The position numbers were made by a program, and so were the translations under genes. The notes under the pieces are model-generated. The model searched no databases. It was not told the DNA's origin and saw nothing but the letters and a program-made list of their open reading frames with translations. 64,000 nt of DNA from Actinernus sp. WN-2022 (lineage: Eukaryota > Cnidaria > Anthozoa > Actiniaria > Actinernidae), in contig JAOWCC010000019.1 of assembly GCA_030867875.1 (NCBI GenBank), forward strand, positions 36,561,976 through 36,625,975, written 5' to 3'. Position 1 is the first letter of the stretch, and each line of letters begins with the position of its first letter. Shown piece by piece: positions 63,401 through 64,000 of the stretch.

Positions 63401-64000
63401 TGCCCATCAGATTCTTCAGAACATGGTAATGTGTCTTTCTGTTTATATTTATTGCCGGATGTAGATGATTTAGAGAAAATAGAGCCACTGGCAACCGAGT
63501 TGAAAGCTGGACAAATAGTCGCTAAAATCACTTGGGTCGCAAAAATGTTTTGTACGCCATAAAAGTCTGGAGATCTAACTCATCAACCACATGGCATTTA
63601 CTTGCAGCTGAAATTTCTCGCTTCCACTTCGGCTGCACTGTCCTTCAAATACTACATGCAACATACAGTTAAAACAACTTCTGATGTCCAAAGAACCACA
63701 GCATGACAAGAATCATAAGGTTATAAAGTAGTTCAGAGAGATGGAACCCCAAATTTGAGAGAAACTTCCTCAGAGATAGACTTTACACTTCAAAATCTAA
63801 TTTGAATCTCTCCCGGGTCTCCACCATCTTGTTTTCACTGTGTTAAATTATGTAAATGAATTAAGTGGCCTGCAAGTGAATCCCGAGTAGTGTGGAATCT
63901 GATTGGTTGAACATGTCACATGTTGTGCAAAACAAAAAAAAGACAGACTGCATTCATTTTAAGACTCCACCAGCTGCCAAGCAGCGCTCTGGAGTAAAAT
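63400..64000. other. Non-coding end of the window
   Basis: No gene, RNA or clear repeat supported in this stretch. Confidence 0.5.

Overview
This is a repeat-rich window from an animal nuclear genome. Spliced genes with GT-AG introns, BEL/Pao, Gypsy and non-LTR retrotransposons, THAP-type, MULE and piggyBac-type DNA transposons, a Polinton and satellite arrays all point to a metazoan. The repertoire (Polinton with cnidarian-style hypothetical membrane proteins, a YqaJ-associated THAP element, many foldback MITEs) looks most like an anthozoan cnidarian such as a coral or anemone. That taxonomic call is an inference from family resemblance.

Layout. 1-4.8 kb: the 3' part of a cysteine-rich gene (+) and a clean four-exon small gene (-) at 3534-4807. 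5.0-29.0 kb: one decayed BEL/Pao retrotransposon carrying four insertions: a 14.5 kb Polinton (5625-20101), a MULE-type element with a RecQ-like fragment (20385-25218), and two MITEs (25284-25679, 27203-27378). In three of the four cases (not the MULE-type element) removing the insert with one target-site copy restores the BEL reading frame at the junction, which fixes the boundaries. 29.6-41.1 kb: a non-LTR retrotransposon split by an 8.7 kb THAP/DDE_4 (ISL2EU-like) transposon (30972-39683). That transposon holds two back-to-back TTAA-flanked elements and a 5'-truncated CR1/L2-like LINE. 41.4-46.6 kb: a hAT-like foldback element and satellite DNA, including 14 near-perfect 123-bp units. 46.6-53.9 kb: Gypsy pol remains, a decayed host- or transposon-like gene and a decayed piggyBac transposase. 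54-60 kb: more TTAA-flanked elements, a 21-bp minisatellite, an element with a repeated 14-bp motif, and three 206-bp repeats. 60.0-62.3 kb: an apparently intact five-exon BEN-domain gene with promoter and poly(A) signal. 62.3-64 kb: a second element related to the 56.7 kb one.

The Polinton carries a protein-primed family B polymerase, a packaging ATPase, a major capsid protein, a probable penton protein, several small membrane proteins and a 405-aa conserved unknown. It also carries a TFIIB-like factor with a zinc ribbon and two cyclin-like repeats, plus a second zinc-ribbon ORF. It is not intact: the integrase has lost its catalytic core by internal deletion, the capsid gene has a one-base frameshift, and no adenain-type protease is visible. 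Replication genes are preserved while integration and capsid genes are broken.

The most unusual signals are the TFIIB-like gene inside a Polinton, a short motif whose copies are uniform within each of two related repeats but differ at the same two positions between them, and the multilayer nesting whose order can be read from frame restoration.
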